A stretch of DNA of 64,000 nucleotides from Cohnella abietis (GCF_004295585.1 NZ_AP019400.1:3198001-3262000), one strand, 5' to 3'; positions 36,106-45,468 are shown, counted from the first letter of the stretch. Notes: generated by a model from the sequence alone, not told the origin. A program made the numbers and translations.

Positions 36106-36525
36106 ATGATTATTAAAGTAGCAAGTGAATCAGACTACGCTGATTTAAGACATATCTATCTAGAATCTCGCCGTAAAAGTTTTCATTGGGCCAATAAAGA
36201 AGAGATGGCTTTAGAAGACTTTGATAAGCATACTGTAGATGAGCATATCCTTTTAGCAGAGGAAGATTCTCGTATCCTTGGATTTGCTTCTGTATATTTG
36301 CCTGAGGATTTTATTCATCATTTATTCGTTCATCCTGATTTCGCAGGTAAGGGTGTTGGTGGTCAATTGCTTAAAGCCTCCATAGAAAAAATGAATAAGC
36401 CAATTAAATTGAAATGTGTATCCGAAAATCATAAAGCAATGAAGTTTTACGAGAATAATGGTTGGAAGAAAGTTGTTGAAGAAGGTAAGTCAGAGGAAAG
36501 ATATTGGGTTATGGTATATGAATAA
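36106..36525 (+). CDS. GNAT family N-acetyltransferase
   Basis: 139 residues from the ATG after GAGAGTG; the frame extends to 36067. The acetyl-CoA loop is HPDFAGKGVGGQLL, preceded by the strand HHLFVHP, and the C-terminal KAMKFYENNGWKKV is typical. It acetylates an amine of unknown kind. More AT-rich than most neighbours, like the gene fragment before it. Confidence 0.85.
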   Translation: MIIKVASESDYADLRHIYLESRRKSFHWANKEEMALEDFDKHTVDEHILLAEEDSRILGFASVYLPEDFIHHLFVHPDFAGKGVGGQLLKASIEKMNKPIKLKCVSENHKAMKFYENNGWKKVVEEGKSEERYWVMVYE

Positions 36526-36626
36526 GGAAGGCACTGGGGCTTCATCATGAGGCTCCAGCTCGTCTTGTAGTCATTGCAAAAGCAAGAGACTATATCAATA
36601 TTTAGAATTCCATATACATAGAGTCA

Positions 36627-36655
36627 GACTGTCGAGAAGCCTCGACGGTCTTTCT
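36627..36655 (+). terminator. terminator hairpin
   Basis: GACTGTCGAG pairs with CTCGACGGTC (one G-T pair) across four bases, followed by TTTCTT. Another dyad, ATAACGCG-n4-CGCGTTAT, lies at 36670-36689. The rest of 36690-36880 shows nothing clear. Confidence 0.7.
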
Positions 36656-36900
36656 TATGCTCTGTTATTATAACGCGACACCGCGTTATCTTGGTGTTAT
36701 GGGTGTTTTAATCAGGAGCGGAATCGAAGACCATCAAGGAAAAAATACGCCATTTCAGTCGTTTGGCTAGACTGTAGTTTTGTTCTTTGCTAGGCTTCGG
36801 ACTGGGATGAAAACGGGACTTGAGCTTGTTCTGATCATGGTGGAGCAATTGCTATACTTCTAAATGGAAATACATACTTCGAAAAAGGAGCTCCATCATC

Positions 36901-37752
36901 ATGAAGACAAACTTTAGCAACACACCTGTCACAAGCTCAGACGGGGAGAAGGAGCGTATTCGTTTCGCTAGGCGGGGACTTTTCGTTTTCTTCGCAATGC
37001 TCATTCCTCTTTCTATACTCGGGTACGTGCTGGCATTGAAATCCGAAATCTTTGTTCTACTCCTAATGTGGGCACCTGGCCTGTCCTCCATCTTCAGCCG
37101 CCTGCTGCTGCGTGAAGGCAAAGCGGATTTATCCCTGAAGGTGGGGGGAAGGCAAACACTGAAGAAATTGCCTTTTATATTGCTGTTTCCTGTATTCATT
37201 GGCCTTATTGCCTACGGAACTGCCTGGGTTACGGGGCTTGTACAATACGTCACACCGGATTCGTTCATTAAGGGATCACCTGCGGTTGTATTTATGGGAC
37301 TTTTACTCATGCAAATGGTTGTCGGCACAATTGTAGGTCTGATCGGCGGTATTGGTGAGGAACTCGGATGGCGAGGCTATATGCTTACTCGGCTTATCGA
37401 TGCCCGTGTTCCTTACCCGATTCTAACTAGCGGGGTCATCTGGGGGGTATGGCATCTTCCCGTAATGATTGCCGGGGCTTATTATTCAGGTCCTTACCCT
37501 GTTCTCTCTATTATTTTATTTATGATTTCGATTACCTCCTTCGGCTTCATTATAGGGCGTCTACGGCTAACAACTGGCAGTGTATGGCCAGCGGTTTTCT
37601 TGCATGCGTCATGGAATGCAATCATTCAGGACGTTTTCGATGCATCCTCCGGTGGTAAGAATGTGCTGCTGTGGACGGGAGAGTCCGGAATTATAGTAGC
37701 TCTTACCTTACTGGCTGCGGCATGGTTTTTTTCGAAGAGCAGGGCAGGATAA
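36901..37752 (+). CDS. CPBP family intramembrane metalloprotease
   Basis: 283 residues with about eight membrane segments. The three family motifs are present: EE153-154 in GEELGWRGY, His185 in WGVWHLP, and His235/Asn239 in FLHASWN. AAAAAGGAG precedes the ATG by 10 bases. Such Rce1/Abi-type proteins cleave substrates inside the membrane; some give immunity to peptides. Single-gene unit. Confidence 0.87.
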   Translation: MKTNFSNTPVTSSDGEKERIRFARRGLFVFFAMLIPLSILGYVLALKSEIFVLLLMWAPGLSSIFSRLLLREGKADLSLKVGGRQTLKKLPFILLFPVFIGLIAYGTAWVTGLVQYVTPDSFIKGSPAVVFMGLLLMQMVVGTIVGLIGGIGEELGWRGYMLTRLIDARVPYPILTSGVIWGVWHLPVMIAGAYYSGPYPVLSIILFMISITSFGFIIGRLRLTTGSVWPAVFLHASWNAIIQDVFDASSGGKNVLLWTGESGIIVALTLLAAAWFFSKSRAG

Positions 37753-37765
37753 TACAACTTTTCTG

Positions 37766-37794
37766 TTGACGACATCTTAATTAAGTAGTATTAT
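37766..37794 (+). promoter_or_regulatory. sigma-A promoter of the HAD gene
   Basis: TTGACG, 17-base spacer, TATTAT; 35 bases before the start of the HAD hydrolase gene. Confidence 0.7.
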
Positions 37795-37829
37795 TCTTCC
37801 AATTTATCTTGTTTGAAAGGAGAGTACAG

Positions 37830-38624
37830 ATGTCAAATATTCAGGCAATCGTACTGGACTTGGACGGAACATTGCTCAGTAGTGATAAATCGATCTCTCC
37901 TAGAAATTATCAGGCTGTTAAAAGATGTTTTGATTCTGGAATGCATATTATTATTGCCACGGCGCGGCCACCTAGAGCGGCTAATCAATTTTTGAAGAAG
38001 TTCCCTTTTGTAGACTACATGGTTTACTACAACGGTGCTTTAGTTACATGCAAATCTACACAAACTGAGCGACACATTAGTATCCCTATGGAGATTAGTC
38101 AACGGATTAACAAATTCATCGAGTTACGAGTACCCCAGTCGATAATTTCATATGAGGTTAATGATTTATGGTATACGTGTAGACCAGTTCCCGACTCCCA
38201 ATGCGCTCAATTAGGTATTCGCTCGAATGACCCGAAACCCCAGGTTGTTGATAAAGATTATATTAGTTCACTGTCCCCGATCAAAATATTGGTTCTAGGT
38301 TGCACCACATGGAGGGATATTTGCGAGCAATTCGGTGACCATGTGAACGTCATCGCAACTGATGAAGGAGTATTGGTCCAAATCATGCATAAACTAGCCT
38401 CAAAGGAAAAAGCCGTACAATGGGTGTTAAGCGAAATCGGAGTGAAATCAGAAAATGTAATGGTATTCGGGGATGATTTTAACGATTTAGGCCTATTCCA
38501 TATATCCGGATTTTCGGTCGCAATGGACAATGCGATAATTGAACTAAAGAACTGTGCAGCCCACATAACCGATTCTAATGATAATGATGGTGTCGCTGTT
38601 GCAATTGAGAAATTTGTGGTGTAA
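37830..38624 (+). CDS. Cof-type HAD hydrolase
   Basis: 264 residues from the ATG with AAAGGAGAG before it. Motif I DLDGT (Asp10, Asp12), motif II TARPPRAANQF, and motif IV VFGDDFNDLGLF with a C2 cap between. Cof-type enzymes dephosphorylate sugar phosphates or flavin mononucleotide in the cytoplasm. It stands alone behind its own promoter. Confidence 0.9.
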   Translation: MSNIQAIVLDLDGTLLSSDKSISPRNYQAVKRCFDSGMHIIIATARPPRAANQFLKKFPFVDYMVYYNGALVTCKSTQTERHISIPMEISQRINKFIELRVPQSIISYEVNDLWYTCRPVPDSQCAQLGIRSNDPKPQVVDKDYISSLSPIKILVLGCTTWRDICEQFGDHVNVIATDEGVLVQIMHKLASKEKAVQWVLSEIGVKSENVMVFGDDFNDLGLFHISGFSVAMDNAIIELKNCAAHITDSNDNDGVAVAIEKFVV

Positions 38625-38906
38625 TCATTTTGCAGATATTGATTCAACTAACGGATTAAGATCGTTCAATATTTTGTGAAAATTAGTTACTCCACACATT
38701 CTATCACTTGGTTTGCCGCTACTGCCATTGCTTTGGCATTCGGGGCTGTACATTTATCACGACGAATAAACAGTCAATGACCGCTCTCGGAGTGTTGAAA
38801 AAGCTCTCGCATCCCGATCAAAACTATAAGCTGCCGAAAGCCATAAGCGGAGATGGAGGCGAAAAAATGTGTTGACACAAAAATGATTAGGCGCCATACT
38901 ATGTAC
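38625..38906 (+). other. gene-poor stretch with possible transporter remnant and a promoter
   Basis: A plus-strand frame ending at 38779 reads WFAATAIALAFGAVHLSRR, like the last helix of a membrane transporter, but it has no start and may be a decayed remnant. At 38872-38877 TTGACA with CATACT 17 bases later forms a good promoter for the MarR gene; its transcript would begin almost at the ATG of 38907. Confidence 0.3.
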
Positions 38907-39476
38907 ATGGCGAACAATAAAAACGTAATAACGGATAGTCATGCTGTCCCTTCACTTGTCCAAACGAAGCGTCAAATTGAACGCTACGGGTTGAACGTCG
39001 ATGCGCAAGCCGTACTCGTCGCGTCTAGGCTAATGACCGCCGGAGCCAAGCTTGAACATGCCGCGGAGATTCATTTTTCCAGATTCGGCTTGTCAACAGG
39101 CCGGTATCGTTTATTGGCGGATCTTGAAGATCATCAGGGTGAAGAGCTGCCCTCGCAATTGGCGGAGCATCTTGGCGTAACGCGTGCTACCGTGACGGGG
39201 CTTATCGACAATCTCGAACGGGACGGTTACGTATCGCGCCGAGCCAGTTCGGCGGACGGCCGTCAGAAATCAGTCATCTTAACGGAAAATGGAGCGAGCA
39301 AGCTTCGCGACATGGCTTCGGAGCACTTCGAGAGACTGGAAGCGATGGTCCGATTGCTTACGGTCGAGGAGCGCAGTGTGTTTCTCGATCTGCTAGGCCG
39401 GGTGACGCAAGGTATGTCGGCATTGACTGACGATCCGGGCGCATCTAAGGCAAAAGGAAGCATACAGAAAGGGTAA
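38907..39476 (+). CDS. MarR-family transcription regulator
   Basis: 189 residues from 38907; the frame runs up to 38853, but that part overlaps the promoter at 38872. Winged helix: ELPSQLAEHLGVTRATVTGLIDNLERDGYVSRRASSADGRQKSVILTENG. It has an extra N-terminal stretch of about 30 residues. The dyad at 39507-39538, just behind it and before two further genes, is its likely operator. Confidence 0.85.
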   Translation: MANNKNVITDSHAVPSLVQTKRQIERYGLNVDAQAVLVASRLMTAGAKLEHAAEIHFSRFGLSTGRYRLLADLEDHQGEELPSQLAEHLGVTRATVTGLIDNLERDGYVSRRASSADGRQKSVILTENGASKLRDMASEHFERLEAMVRLLTVEERSVFLDLLGRVTQGMSALTDDPGASKAKGSIQKG

Positions 39477-39477
39477 A

Positions 39478-39500
39478 AAGGGCTAGTCATGCTAGCCCTT
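39478..39500 (+). terminator. terminator hairpin
   Basis: AAGGGCTAG and CTAGCCCTT pair across five bases right behind the MarR stop, followed by ATTTA. Confidence 0.6.
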
Positions 39501-39506
39501 ATTTAC

Positions 39507-39538
39507 CGCCATATAGTTAGGTGGCTAATTATATGGCG
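39507..39538. promoter_or_regulatory. long dyad, candidate MarR operator
   Basis: CGCCATATAGTTAG and CTAATTATATGGCG are nearly perfect arms around GTGG. The core TTAG-n4-CTAA is of the type bound by MarR proteins. It lies 44 bases before the next gene. Confidence 0.45.
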
Positions 39539-39581
39539 ATATAAACAGTTACAGAACATTATCGAAAAAAGGGGTGACAAC

Positions 39582-40070
39582 ATGAGTAATGTGAAGCATT
39601 CGCACAAAAAGGATTCTGCTTATGTCCTTGCATCAGAGGGTTCCGAAGAGAAAGGTTTTGTACTATGGCGCGAAGTGCTGATGGCCTATGTTTCGCCCGC
39701 CGTCATGGCAGGCATCGGGGGACTGATCACGGGCGACAGGAGCCTTCAGATTGCCGCATTGACCACAATTGGGGGAACGTCCGCGTTGATCGCATGGCTG
39801 TTAGGGCTTTGGCTGCGCAAACGGGGGAGGAGCAAACGATGGGTTGTCGGGCAACCTCGTTTGCTAGTCGTTGTCATGTTCGCGATAATCTGCGCTTCGC
39901 TCGGCTTTTTCGCCGCATGGTTGACGAACAGAGTGCCGGATATGGTTGGTTTGAGCGACTATTCGATTTGGTTTGATCGCGTCTGGATCGATTTTCCGTT
40001 ATCCGGCACGATCGCAAGTACGATCATGACATGGCGTTGGCACAAGGCATTCAAAAAAATCACGCATTAA
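39582..40070 (+). CDS. small membrane protein of unknown function
   Basis: 162 residues from an ATG preceded by AAGGGGTG; the longer frame to 39489 crosses the dyad. Hydrophobic segments near 30-52, 58-75, 92-115 and possibly 135-150 suggest three or four membrane helices. It lies between a MarR gene and an NmrA-type gene, 16 bases before the latter, so probably co-transcribed. I do not recognise the family. Confidence 0.6.
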   Translation: MSNVKHSHKKDSAYVLASEGSEEKGFVLWREVLMAYVSPAVMAGIGGLITGDRSLQIAALTTIGGTSALIAWLLGLWLRKRGRSKRWVVGQPRLLVVVMFAIICASLGFFAAWLTNRVPDMVGLSDYSIWFDRVWIDFPLSGTIASTIMTWRWHKAFKKITH

Positions 40071-40086
40071 ACGGAGGAGATAGAAG

Positions 40087-40953
40087 ATGATAGCGATTAT
40101 TGGAGCAACAGGTACGATAGGGAGCGAACTTTTGAAACGTGTGGTCGATCTTGGGGTGCCCGCTCGGGCGCTAAGCAGGGAACCGGAGAAGCTGCGCAAC
40201 CGGCTCGGAGATGTAAGTAAGGCCACGATCGAGGTGGCAGCTGCCGATGCTGCAGATCCAGAATCTCTGCGCCGCGCGTTTGCCGGAGCGAAGCAGCTCT
40301 TCTTGGCGATGTCCAACAGCCCAAGACAGGTAGAAATAGAAACGTCAATCATTCGCTTCGCCGCCGAAGCCGGCATCGAGCATGTCGTCAAAATATCCAG
40401 TCCAGCCTTCGAGGAACGTTCGCCCGTGGCAGTCGCCGGCTGGCATCGCGATATCGAATCGGTCTTGGACGAGTCCGGTATGACTCGAACCGTATTGCGT
40501 CCCTATGCGTTCATGCAAAACTTGCTGCACCATGTACCGACGATTACATCTCAAGGTGCTTTCTTCGGCGTCATGGGTGATGCGCCTTGCAATTTCATCG
40601 ATTGCCGGGATATCGCGGACGTTGCCGCAGAGGTTCTGACCAACCGGGAGGCGGCCGGACGTATTTATACGCTTACCGGATCGGAGATCAACAGTTATCC
40701 GCAGATCGCGGATAAGCTATCCACTTTGCTAGGCAAAACGATTCGCTATATAAACGTGGAGCCTCAAGCGATGCTTCGCAATCTGATAGAGCAAGGGCGC
40801 ATGCCCCCATGGCTCGCAAACCATGTAGTGGAAATTCAGACGATGTCTACGGTGGTGCCGGAAAGGCCGACGAACGACGTCACGCGTTTGCTCGGCAGAC
40901 AGCCCCGAACGCTGGATGGGTTTCTGCAAGAGAATGCAGAAATATTTCGGTAG
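40087..40953 (+). CDS. NmrA-like NAD(P)-binding protein
   Basis: 288 residues with the Rossmann motif GATGTIGSELLKR at the N-terminus and the atypical short-chain-dehydrogenase pattern of NmrA/QOR2-like proteins (PYAFMQNLLHH, NFIDCRDIADVAAEVL, YTLTGSE). These bind NADPH and act as redox-linked reductases or sensors. CGGAGGAG precedes the ATG. Confidence 0.87.
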   Translation: MIAIIGATGTIGSELLKRVVDLGVPARALSREPEKLRNRLGDVSKATIEVAAADAADPESLRRAFAGAKQLFLAMSNSPRQVEIETSIIRFAAEAGIEHVVKISSPAFEERSPVAVAGWHRDIESVLDESGMTRTVLRPYAFMQNLLHHVPTITSQGAFFGVMGDAPCNFIDCRDIADVAAEVLTNREAAGRIYTLTGSEINSYPQIADKLSTLLGKTIRYINVEPQAMLRNLIEQGRMPPWLANHVVEIQTMSTVVPERPTNDVTRLLGRQPRTLDGFLQENAEIFR

Positions 40954-40981
40954 CATCTGTAATTACCGTGTTCTCCAAACC

Positions 40982-41024
40982 AAACCGTCTGAATCGGCTG
41001 ACGCAGCCTTCAGGCGGTTTTTGC
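40982..41024 (+). terminator. terminator hairpin
   Basis: AAACCGTCTGAA pairs with TTCAGGCGGTTT (one wobble) with an inner stem, followed by TTTTT. Confidence 0.75.
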
Positions 41025-41074
41025 GATTAAAGCTATTCCGGTTCTCTAGGCCAACCAGATGAAGCCATATCGGT

Positions 41075-41164
41075 CATGCACTTAAGGAACGTGGAATTAC
41101 CCAGAGAATGTCTCGTAAAGGTAATTGTTGCGATAATTCTGTGATGGAGAATTTCTTTGGTTGA
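41075..41164 (+). pseudogene. IS3-family transposase fragment
   Basis: [17 protein letters not shown], then [11 protein letters not shown] and a stop, is the characteristic end of the catalytic region of IS3/IS150-type OrfB transposases. Only about 30 codons remain, ending early; no inverted repeats were found. A dead remnant. The rest of 41165-41336 holds only a short open frame ending at 41306 that I cannot support. Confidence 0.7.
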
Positions 41165-41336
41165 AATGCTTGCAGAATCCTTCCACGAAGCTAGAGTTGG
41201 TATGTCACTTAACTCGAAAGACGATTGATGATGAAACCTTCAAACTTAGCATCTCAGGAACAGGAAACCGTGGAGTTTATGAAGCAGTTCCAAGAGGGTT
41301 TGTAAATTAAACAACGTCTATCTAACTCAGCGTGTT

Positions 41337-41780
41337 TTAGTTTTCTTCTTCAAGAGAAGGAATAAGAAATTTATGGTCGATAGGTGATGACATCACGATT
41401 AGAATCGTGTAGGTCCCGTATTTATCACATTGATTTCCGAACTCCTCGAGGGCACGTGTGGAGTCGGTTATTACTTTTAATAAATAGTTATGTTCTCCAC
41501 TGATACGGTTACATTCTACGACCTCGGCAGAAGAACGGCAGAAATCAAGGAATGCATGACAATCCCTTGAATGAAACAGCATGTAGGCAGCAGCATGTTT
41601 TCCAATTTTTTCAGGGGAAATTATGGTGCGATACTCGCTGATGATCCCTTTTTCCTCCATACGCCTAACTCTTTCTGTTACTGCGGGTTGTGATAAACCG
41701 ACACATTTTCCTAGTTCCGTCATTGAAATTCTCGCTTGGCTTTGAAGGTGGAAAAGGATTTGCTTATCAACGTGGTCCAT
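41337..41780 (-). CDS. Lrp/AsnC-family regulator
   Basis: 147 residues from an ATG with AAAGGAG 9 bases upstream. The N-terminal helix-turn-helix (ISMTELGKCVGLSQPAVTERVRRMEEKGII) is followed by the RAM ligand-binding domain. Divergent from a serine hydrolase gene; dyads in the gap are candidate sites. Confidence 0.88.
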   Translation of the reverse strand: MDHVDKQILFHLQSQARISMTELGKCVGLSQPAVTERVRRMEEKGIISEYRTIISPEKIGKHAAAYMLFHSRDCHAFLDFCRSSAEVVECNRISGEHNYLLKVITDSTRALEEFGNQCDKYGTYTILIVMSSPIDHKFLIPSLEEEN

Positions 41781-41823
41781 TAAAATCGACTCCTTTAAAT
41801 TTAAGGTATTCTCTATAAACAAG

Positions 41824-41844
41824 CTTGTAATTAATCGTTACAAG
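41824..41844. promoter_or_regulatory. dyad between Lrp and serine hydrolase genes
   Basis: CTTGTAA-n7-TTACAAG. A palindrome AAGTTAACTT lies further along near 41874. Both are candidates for Lrp-type binding to the divergent promoters. Confidence 0.35.
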
Positions 41845-41949
41845 GCTAATTTAACTTGGGTGCCTTATGTAAACAAGTTAACTTATTTTATATAATATAC
41901 TTACAATAGTAAAGTGTTGGATGCTTTAACTATTTCGAAAGGATGAAGA

Positions 41950-43128
41950 ATGTTGAGTATGTTGTATTCAAACAAAATTAATCCAGATTGTTTACCAGGT
42001 CGCATTGATCAAGTAATCGATCGAACGCTTGCCGACAAGCGATTGGTCGGTGCTGTCATTAAAGTGGCAATAGATGGGGTTATGGTTTATAGCCGTGCTG
42101 CTGGTCTTGCCGACCGCGAGATGAACCGGACCATGCGTGAAGATGCCTTATTCCGGCTTGCCTCGGTTACCAAACCTATCGTTTCAACTGCAGCCCTAGT
42201 GCTGGTTGCGCAAGGTCGCCTACAGCTGGACGATCGCGTTGATCGTTGGCTTCCTGAGTTTAGGCCACGTTTGCAGAACGGTGAGTTCGCTACGTTGACG
42301 ATTCGTCATTTGATGACGCACACCGCGGGTCTGACTTACCGCTTCTTTCAAGAAGAGAATGGTTCCTATCAGCAAGTCGGGGTATCGGATGGCATGGATC
42401 AGTCTAGTATCACGTTAGAAGAGAACCTGCGTCGTATAGCCTCTGTTCCGCTCCTTTATACGCCAGGCACCGAGTGGAAATATTCCATCGCGACAGATGT
42501 GCTAGGAGCAGTAATTGCAAAGGTTACAGAAACACCTCTCAGCGAGGCCATACATTCGCTGGTGACAAAGCCGCTTGGCATGAGTGACACGGGTTTTATT
42601 GCAATCGACCCCGAACGCCTGGCCAATGCCTATGCGAATGATGCAGCTGAACCAAGGCTTATACAAGATCACGATAGCCTTGCTTTTATGGAAGGCACAG
42701 CGGGCTTCCGCCTAGCACCTGGCCGGGCTCTTGACACTACTGCCTATCACTCAGGGGGAGCCGGCATGGTCGGTAGCGCCGGGGACTTTTTGCAGCTACT
42801 GGAAACATTACGCAAGGGCGGAGCGCCCCTGCTGCCGGAGTCTATGGTTCGCGAAATGACTTCCAACCAGATAGGTGATCTGCCAATGGCTTTTTGGCCA
42901 GGGCGAGGCTTCGGCCTAGGCATTACGTTGCTTAAGGATCCTGTCGCAGCAGACACTCCGGAATCACCGGGTACATGGCGCATGGGTGGCACCTATGGTC
43001 ATTCGTGGTTCGTCGATCCAATGCAGCGGCTCAGCGTCGTGGCGTTCACTAATACTGCACTTGAAGGCATGTCGGGTCAGTTTACTGTTGACCTGTGTGA
43101 AGCCGTTTATGACAGGGTGAAAAAATAG
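41950..43128 (+). CDS. serine hydrolase, beta-lactamase class C-like
   Basis: 392 residues, catalytic S72-V-T-K75 in RLASVTKPIVS, WKYSIATDVLG for the YxN-type region and HSWFVDP near the end for the KTG-like strand. No signal peptide, so probably a cytoplasmic esterase or peptidase. Richer in G+C than the Lrp gene. Ends in a terminator before the MFS gene. Probably controlled by the divergent Lrp protein. Confidence 0.83.
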   Translation: MLSMLYSNKINPDCLPGRIDQVIDRTLADKRLVGAVIKVAIDGVMVYSRAAGLADREMNRTMREDALFRLASVTKPIVSTAALVLVAQGRLQLDDRVDRWLPEFRPRLQNGEFATLTIRHLMTHTAGLTYRFFQEENGSYQQVGVSDGMDQSSITLEENLRRIASVPLLYTPGTEWKYSIATDVLGAVIAKVTETPLSEAIHSLVTKPLGMSDTGFIAIDPERLANAYANDAAEPRLIQDHDSLAFMEGTAGFRLAPGRALDTTAYHSGGAGMVGSAGDFLQLLETLRKGGAPLLPESMVREMTSNQIGDLPMAFWPGRGFGLGITLLKDPVAADTPESPGTWRMGGTYGHSWFVDPMQRLSVVAFTNTALEGMSGQFTVDLCEAVYDRVKK

Positions 43129-43136
43129 AGAACGAA

Positions 43137-43180
43137 CACAAGAGTCTTGGTCCGGTATGAACGGCCAAGGCTCTCTGTGT
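43137..43180 (+). terminator. terminator hairpin
   Basis: AGAGTCTTGG with CCAAGGCTCT, flanked by ACAC/GTGT, behind the serine hydrolase gene. No T run. Confidence 0.5.
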
Positions 43181-43219
43181 AGTAGAGACTAAAGAAGTAA
43201 TTATTTTATTGCAAATTAG

Positions 43220-43231
43220 GCGATTAATCGC
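43220..43231. promoter_or_regulatory. palindrome upstream of the MFS gene
   Basis: GCGATTAATCGC is a perfect 12-base palindrome with partly symmetric flanks (TTAG/CTTA), 50 bases before the MFS start. A candidate repressor site; regulator unknown. Confidence 0.35.
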
Positions 43232-43280
43232 TTAGAAGTAGATCATATTATCAACAATTTATTAAGAGAGGTGCTTCGAA

Positions 43281-44495
43281 ATGAGCCAAAACACAGCTTC
43301 TGCCACACAGAGTGCCTCCAGCACTCCCTCTTCTGAACGTCTCCCATGGGCTGGATTACTCTCTCTTGCTATGACGGGGTTTATCTGTATTCTTACTGAA
43401 ACGATTCCGGCCGGCTTGTTGTTCCAAATAGGTGATGGGCTTGGAGTCTCGGAGGCTCTTGCGGGTCAACTTGTCACCTTGTACGCCCTTGGTTCACTGT
43501 TGGCCGCGATCCCCTTAACGACCGCGACGCGCGGATGGCGGAGGCGACCACTGCTACTAATGTGCATCCTTGGTTTTCTCGTATTCAACACCGTCACTAC
43601 TCTTTCTTCCAATTATACTCTGACCCTGGCAGCTCGGTTCTTCGCGGGCGTATCGGCTGGTGTCTTATGGGGTATGTTAGCAGGGTATGCCCGACGCATG
43701 GTGCCGGAGTCACTAAAGGGACGAGCTATGGCGGTGGCAATGGTCGGTACGCCTCTTGCTCTGGCACTTGGTGTCCCAGCTGGAACATTCCTCGGTACCC
43801 TTGTGGGCTGGCGCTCTGTCTTCGGAATCATGTCGCTTCTGGCTCTGATGCTGGTCATCTGGGTGGTTTGGAAGCTACCGGACTATCCAGGAGAGGCTGC
43901 AGACAAGCGGCTCTCTCTCCAAAAGGTCTTCGTCATTCCGGGGGTGCGGCCGATACTGTTCGTCGTTCTGGCTTGGGTGCTAGCACATAACATCTTGTAT
44001 ACCTATATTGCACCGTATCTTGCCCAGGCTGGGCTTACCCAGCGCGTGGACTTGGTACTGCTTATATTCGGCATTACAGCGCTTGTTGGAATCTGGGTTA
44101 TCGGTGTTTTGATCGACCGCAAACTGCGGCCATTGGTTCTGATCAGCCTTACTGCTTTCGCCTTGGCGTCCGTCGCACTAGGCATAAGTAGCAGCCAGCC
44201 CGTTGTGATCTACCTAGTGGTTGCTGTGTGGGGGTTGACGTTCGGGGGCGCGGCGACTTTGCTACAGACAGCAGTTGCTGATGCTGCTGGCGAGAGTGCA
44301 GATGTTGCCCAGTCGATGCTGGTGACAGCATGGAACCTAGCCATTGGGGGCGGCGGTTTGTTGGGTGGTATTCTTATTGAAACACTAGGTGTCGGTTCTT
44401 TCCCGTGGGCATTATCTATTCTATTGATCCTTGCGCTACTAGTAGCATGGCGCGCTAGAGAACACGGATTTCCTTCAAAGTTGAAATCGAGATAG
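43281..44495 (+). CDS. MFS transporter, AraJ/chloramphenicol-exporter type
   Basis: 404 residues with twelve membrane segments. ETIPAGLLFQIGDGLGVSEALAGQLVTLYALGSLLAAIPLT is the start typical of DHA1-type exporters such as AraJ and Cmx; the loop motif RGWRRRPLLL follows helix 2. GAGAGG precedes the ATG. It probably exports a sugar or drug. G+C-rich compared with its neighbours. Confidence 0.87.
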   Translation: MSQNTASATQSASSTPSSERLPWAGLLSLAMTGFICILTETIPAGLLFQIGDGLGVSEALAGQLVTLYALGSLLAAIPLTTATRGWRRRPLLLMCILGFLVFNTVTTLSSNYTLTLAARFFAGVSAGVLWGMLAGYARRMVPESLKGRAMAVAMVGTPLALALGVPAGTFLGTLVGWRSVFGIMSLLALMLVIWVVWKLPDYPGEAADKRLSLQKVFVIPGVRPILFVVLAWVLAHNILYTYIAPYLAQAGLTQRVDLVLLIFGITALVGIWVIGVLIDRKLRPLVLISLTAFALASVALGISSSQPVVIYLVVAVWGLTFGGAATLLQTAVADAAGESADVAQSMLVTAWNLAIGGGGLLGGILIETLGVGSFPWALSILLILALLVAWRAREHGFPSKLKSR

Positions 44496-44556
44496 ACGAT
44501 GGAACTATTGTTGCAGAATCCTCTTATGACCGCTATTAGCGCCCAACGGGACCTTT

Positions 44557-45468
44557 TCAGGAATACTTATCTATCATTTCAGTTAAATATTTCCGAAAGT
44601 CTTCAATATATGTTTTGGGTTCTACGACATGTAGATTTGTGCCGAAGCTTGCTAGAAATTGAAATCCCGTACTGCCTTGAGGAACATAAATAGTTGCTAA
44701 TAAAAATTCAGCACTATAGTTTTCAATACTTTTTCGACCGTACCTTTCAATAAACTGATCTTTTATACTAGGAGAAATCAATGCCTTAATAGCGACTAGT
44801 TGTGGTTGATAACTTGCTTCGGGTTCTTGTTCTAATAAATATTCTCTAGGGATAAATGTTTTCTCATCCATATTAAGCTTATCGATCCGAGATAATTTAA
44901 ACGTTCTATTACTCATCCGATGTAAACAGAATCCTTTCAAGTACCAACTCATTTCGCTAAAATGAAGCTGATAGGGCTCGACAATTCTATTCGACGTGGT
45001 GCCATTTTTATCTATATAATCAAATGAAACTAACCTTCTCTTTAAGATTGATTCTTGGCACGTCTTCAAGGTTTGATTAACCTCAGACCGACCTTCCCAA
45101 TTATAAAATGACAGTTGAATTGAACTTTTCAGAGATAATGGGCTGACCATCGCTTCTATTTTTTTTATAGTAATTTCGACTTCTTCGCTAATGAGAATTT
45201 GTTCCAATCCGCCGAGCGCAGTTAATATATTCTCTAAGTCAGAGCTGCTTAAAAGACGTTTATCAACCTTGTATTCATCCATAATACCGTAGCCACCATT
45301 AACTCCATGGATAGAATAGATCGGGATGCTTGATAAGCTCAGTGTTTCCATATCGCGAAGAATCGTTCTTTTGGAAACATTAAATAATTGCGCGAATTCG
45401 TTAGTTGAAACGATATTTTTTTTCAGCAATATCATTATTATAGAAATAAGTCTCTCAACCTTGTCCAT
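44557..45468 (-). CDS. YafY-type HTH-WYL transcription regulator
   Basis: 303 residues. Helix-turn-helix VSTNEFAQLFNVSKRTILRDMETLSLSSIPIYSIHGVNGGYGI, then a WYL domain (RLVSFDYIDKNGTTSNRIVEPYQLHFSEMSWYLKGFC; RTFKLSRIDKL). Divergent from a VOC gene with an operator-like dyad between. A second member of this family is at 26279-27223. Confidence 0.88.
   Translation of the reverse strand: MDKVERLISIIMILLKKNIVSTNEFAQLFNVSKRTILRDMETLSLSSIPIYSIHGVNGGYGIMDEYKVDKRLLSSSDLENILTALGGLEQILISEEVEITIKKIEAMVSPLSLKSSIQLSFYNWEGRSEVNQTLKTCQESILKRRLVSFDYIDKNGTTSNRIVEPYQLHFSEMSWYLKGFCLHRMSNRTFKLSRIDKLNMDEKTFIPREYLLEQEPEASYQPQLVAIKALISPSIKDQFIERYGRKSIENYSAEFLLATIYVPQGSTGFQFLASFGTNLHVVEPKTYIEDFRKYLTEMIDKYS

Noticed and set aside
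38776..38829. Short frame after the transporter-like remnant
   Set aside because: It closes after 17 codons and has no ribosome site.
43535..43990. 151-codon plus-strand frame inside the MFS gene
   Set aside because: Out-of-frame shadow of a clear transporter, low-complexity and without a ribosome site.
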